In this document: one piece after another, positions 4,803-5,105 of the stretch
Numbering within the stretch: the first letter of the stretch is position 1
Layout: each line of letters opens with the position of its first letter
Assembly: GCA_019246495.1 (NCBI GenBank)
Contig: JAFAQI010000339.1
Coordinates: forward strand, 1-5,105
Length of the DNA stretch: 5,105 nt
DNA from: Frankiales bacterium
GTDB lineage: Bacteria; Actinomycetota; Actinomycetes; JAFAQI01
Reading direction: 5' to 3'
The notes under the pieces: model-generated
What the model was told of the DNA's origin: nothing
What the model saw: the letters and a program-made list of their open reading frames with translations, nothing else
Databases searched by the model: none
Made by a program: the position numbers and the translations under genes

Positions 4803-5105
4803 ATGAGTTCGGGACCGCTCGCCGGCATCCGCGTCGTGGAGGTGGCCGGGATCGGCCCGGCACCGCTGGGCTGCATGATGCTCGCCGACCTCGGCGCCGA
4901 CGTGGTGCGCATCGACCGGCCGGGCGGCCCCGGCCTGTCGCTGGTGCCCTATCGCAAGGACACGTTGGCCCGCGGCCGGCGTTCCGTCGCGGTCGACTTG
5001 AAGAACGCGGCGGGAGCGGACGTCGTACGCCGGCTGGCGGGCGAAGCAGACGTCTTCGTCGAGGCCTTCCGGCCAGGCGTCGCGGAGCGGCTCGGCATCG
5101 GCCCG
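4803..5105 (+). CDS. CaiB/BaiF-family CoA enzyme, likely alpha-methylacyl-CoA racemase, 3' end cut by window edge
   Basis: The visible 101 residues are the N-terminal part of a family III CoA-transferase/racemase. MSSGPLAGIRVVEVAGIGPA (1-20) and MLADLGADVVRIDRPGG (26-42) form the first Rossmann-like CoA-binding unit. RRSVAVDLKNAAG (59-71) and ADVFVEAFRPGVAERLGIGP (82-101) follow in the family order. AGIGPA near residue 15 and IDRP rather than IEPP at 37-40 favour alpha-methylacyl-CoA racemase (Mcr/AMACR type), which interconverts R and S 2-methylacyl-CoA in branched-chain and sterol side-chain degradation. The catalytic His, Asp and Glu of the racemase lie beyond the edge, so racemase against CoA-transferase cannot be settled here. 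The gene begins 33 bases after the preceding stop. The reading frame is open to the last base with no stop. Confidence 0.88.
   Translation, partial: MSSGPLAGIRVVEVAGIGPAPLGCMMLADLGADVVRIDRPGGPGLSLVPYRKDTLARGRRSVAVDLKNAAGADVVRRLAGEADVFVEAFRPGVAERLGIGP

Overview
This window is GC-rich with strong third-position G/C bias. It carries the 5' part of a mycofactocin biosynthesis locus, which points to an actinobacterium; I cannot name a genus. Mycofactocin is a peptide-derived redox cofactor (a RiPP) made from the C-terminal Val-Tyr of a small precursor, MftA, and best known from Mycobacterium and relatives.

Layout. Positions 2379 down to 1 (minus strand) hold a tightly packed operon mftA-mftB-mftC-mftD. 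The joins overlap: mftB starts at or next to the mftA stop, mftB/mftC share ATGA, and mftC/mftD share TGATG. MftD is cut by the left edge at residue 278, so mftE and mftF, if present, would lie beyond position 1. A 68-bp intergenic region (2380-2447) separates mftA from a divergent TetR-type regulator, mftR (2448-3041, plus strand). It holds two overlapping perfect inverted repeats and candidate promoters in both directions, the arrangement expected of a control switch.

Rightward of mftR on the plus strand are three genes outside the known mycofactocin core: a multi-pass membrane protein resembling the flippase-like/LPG-synthase transmembrane family (3090-4103), a 218-residue membrane-anchored protein that I do not recognise (4113-4769), and the start of a CaiB/BaiF-type gene resembling alpha-methylacyl-CoA racemase (4803 to the right edge).

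How the genes work together. MftB presents MftA to the radical SAM enzyme MftC, which decarboxylates and crosslinks the terminal Val-Tyr. A peptidase (MftE, not in view) releases the modified dipeptide, and MftD oxidatively deaminates it to the redox-active form. MftR is known in mycobacteria to repress the operon and to respond to long-chain acyl-CoAs. The core system is described; the less ordinary parts are the control region, the likely leaderless starts, the non-ATG mftB start, and the unassigned genes next to mftR. I saw no tRNA, rRNA, CRISPR array, mobile element or convincing terminator. No gene-free stretch exceeds 68 bases.
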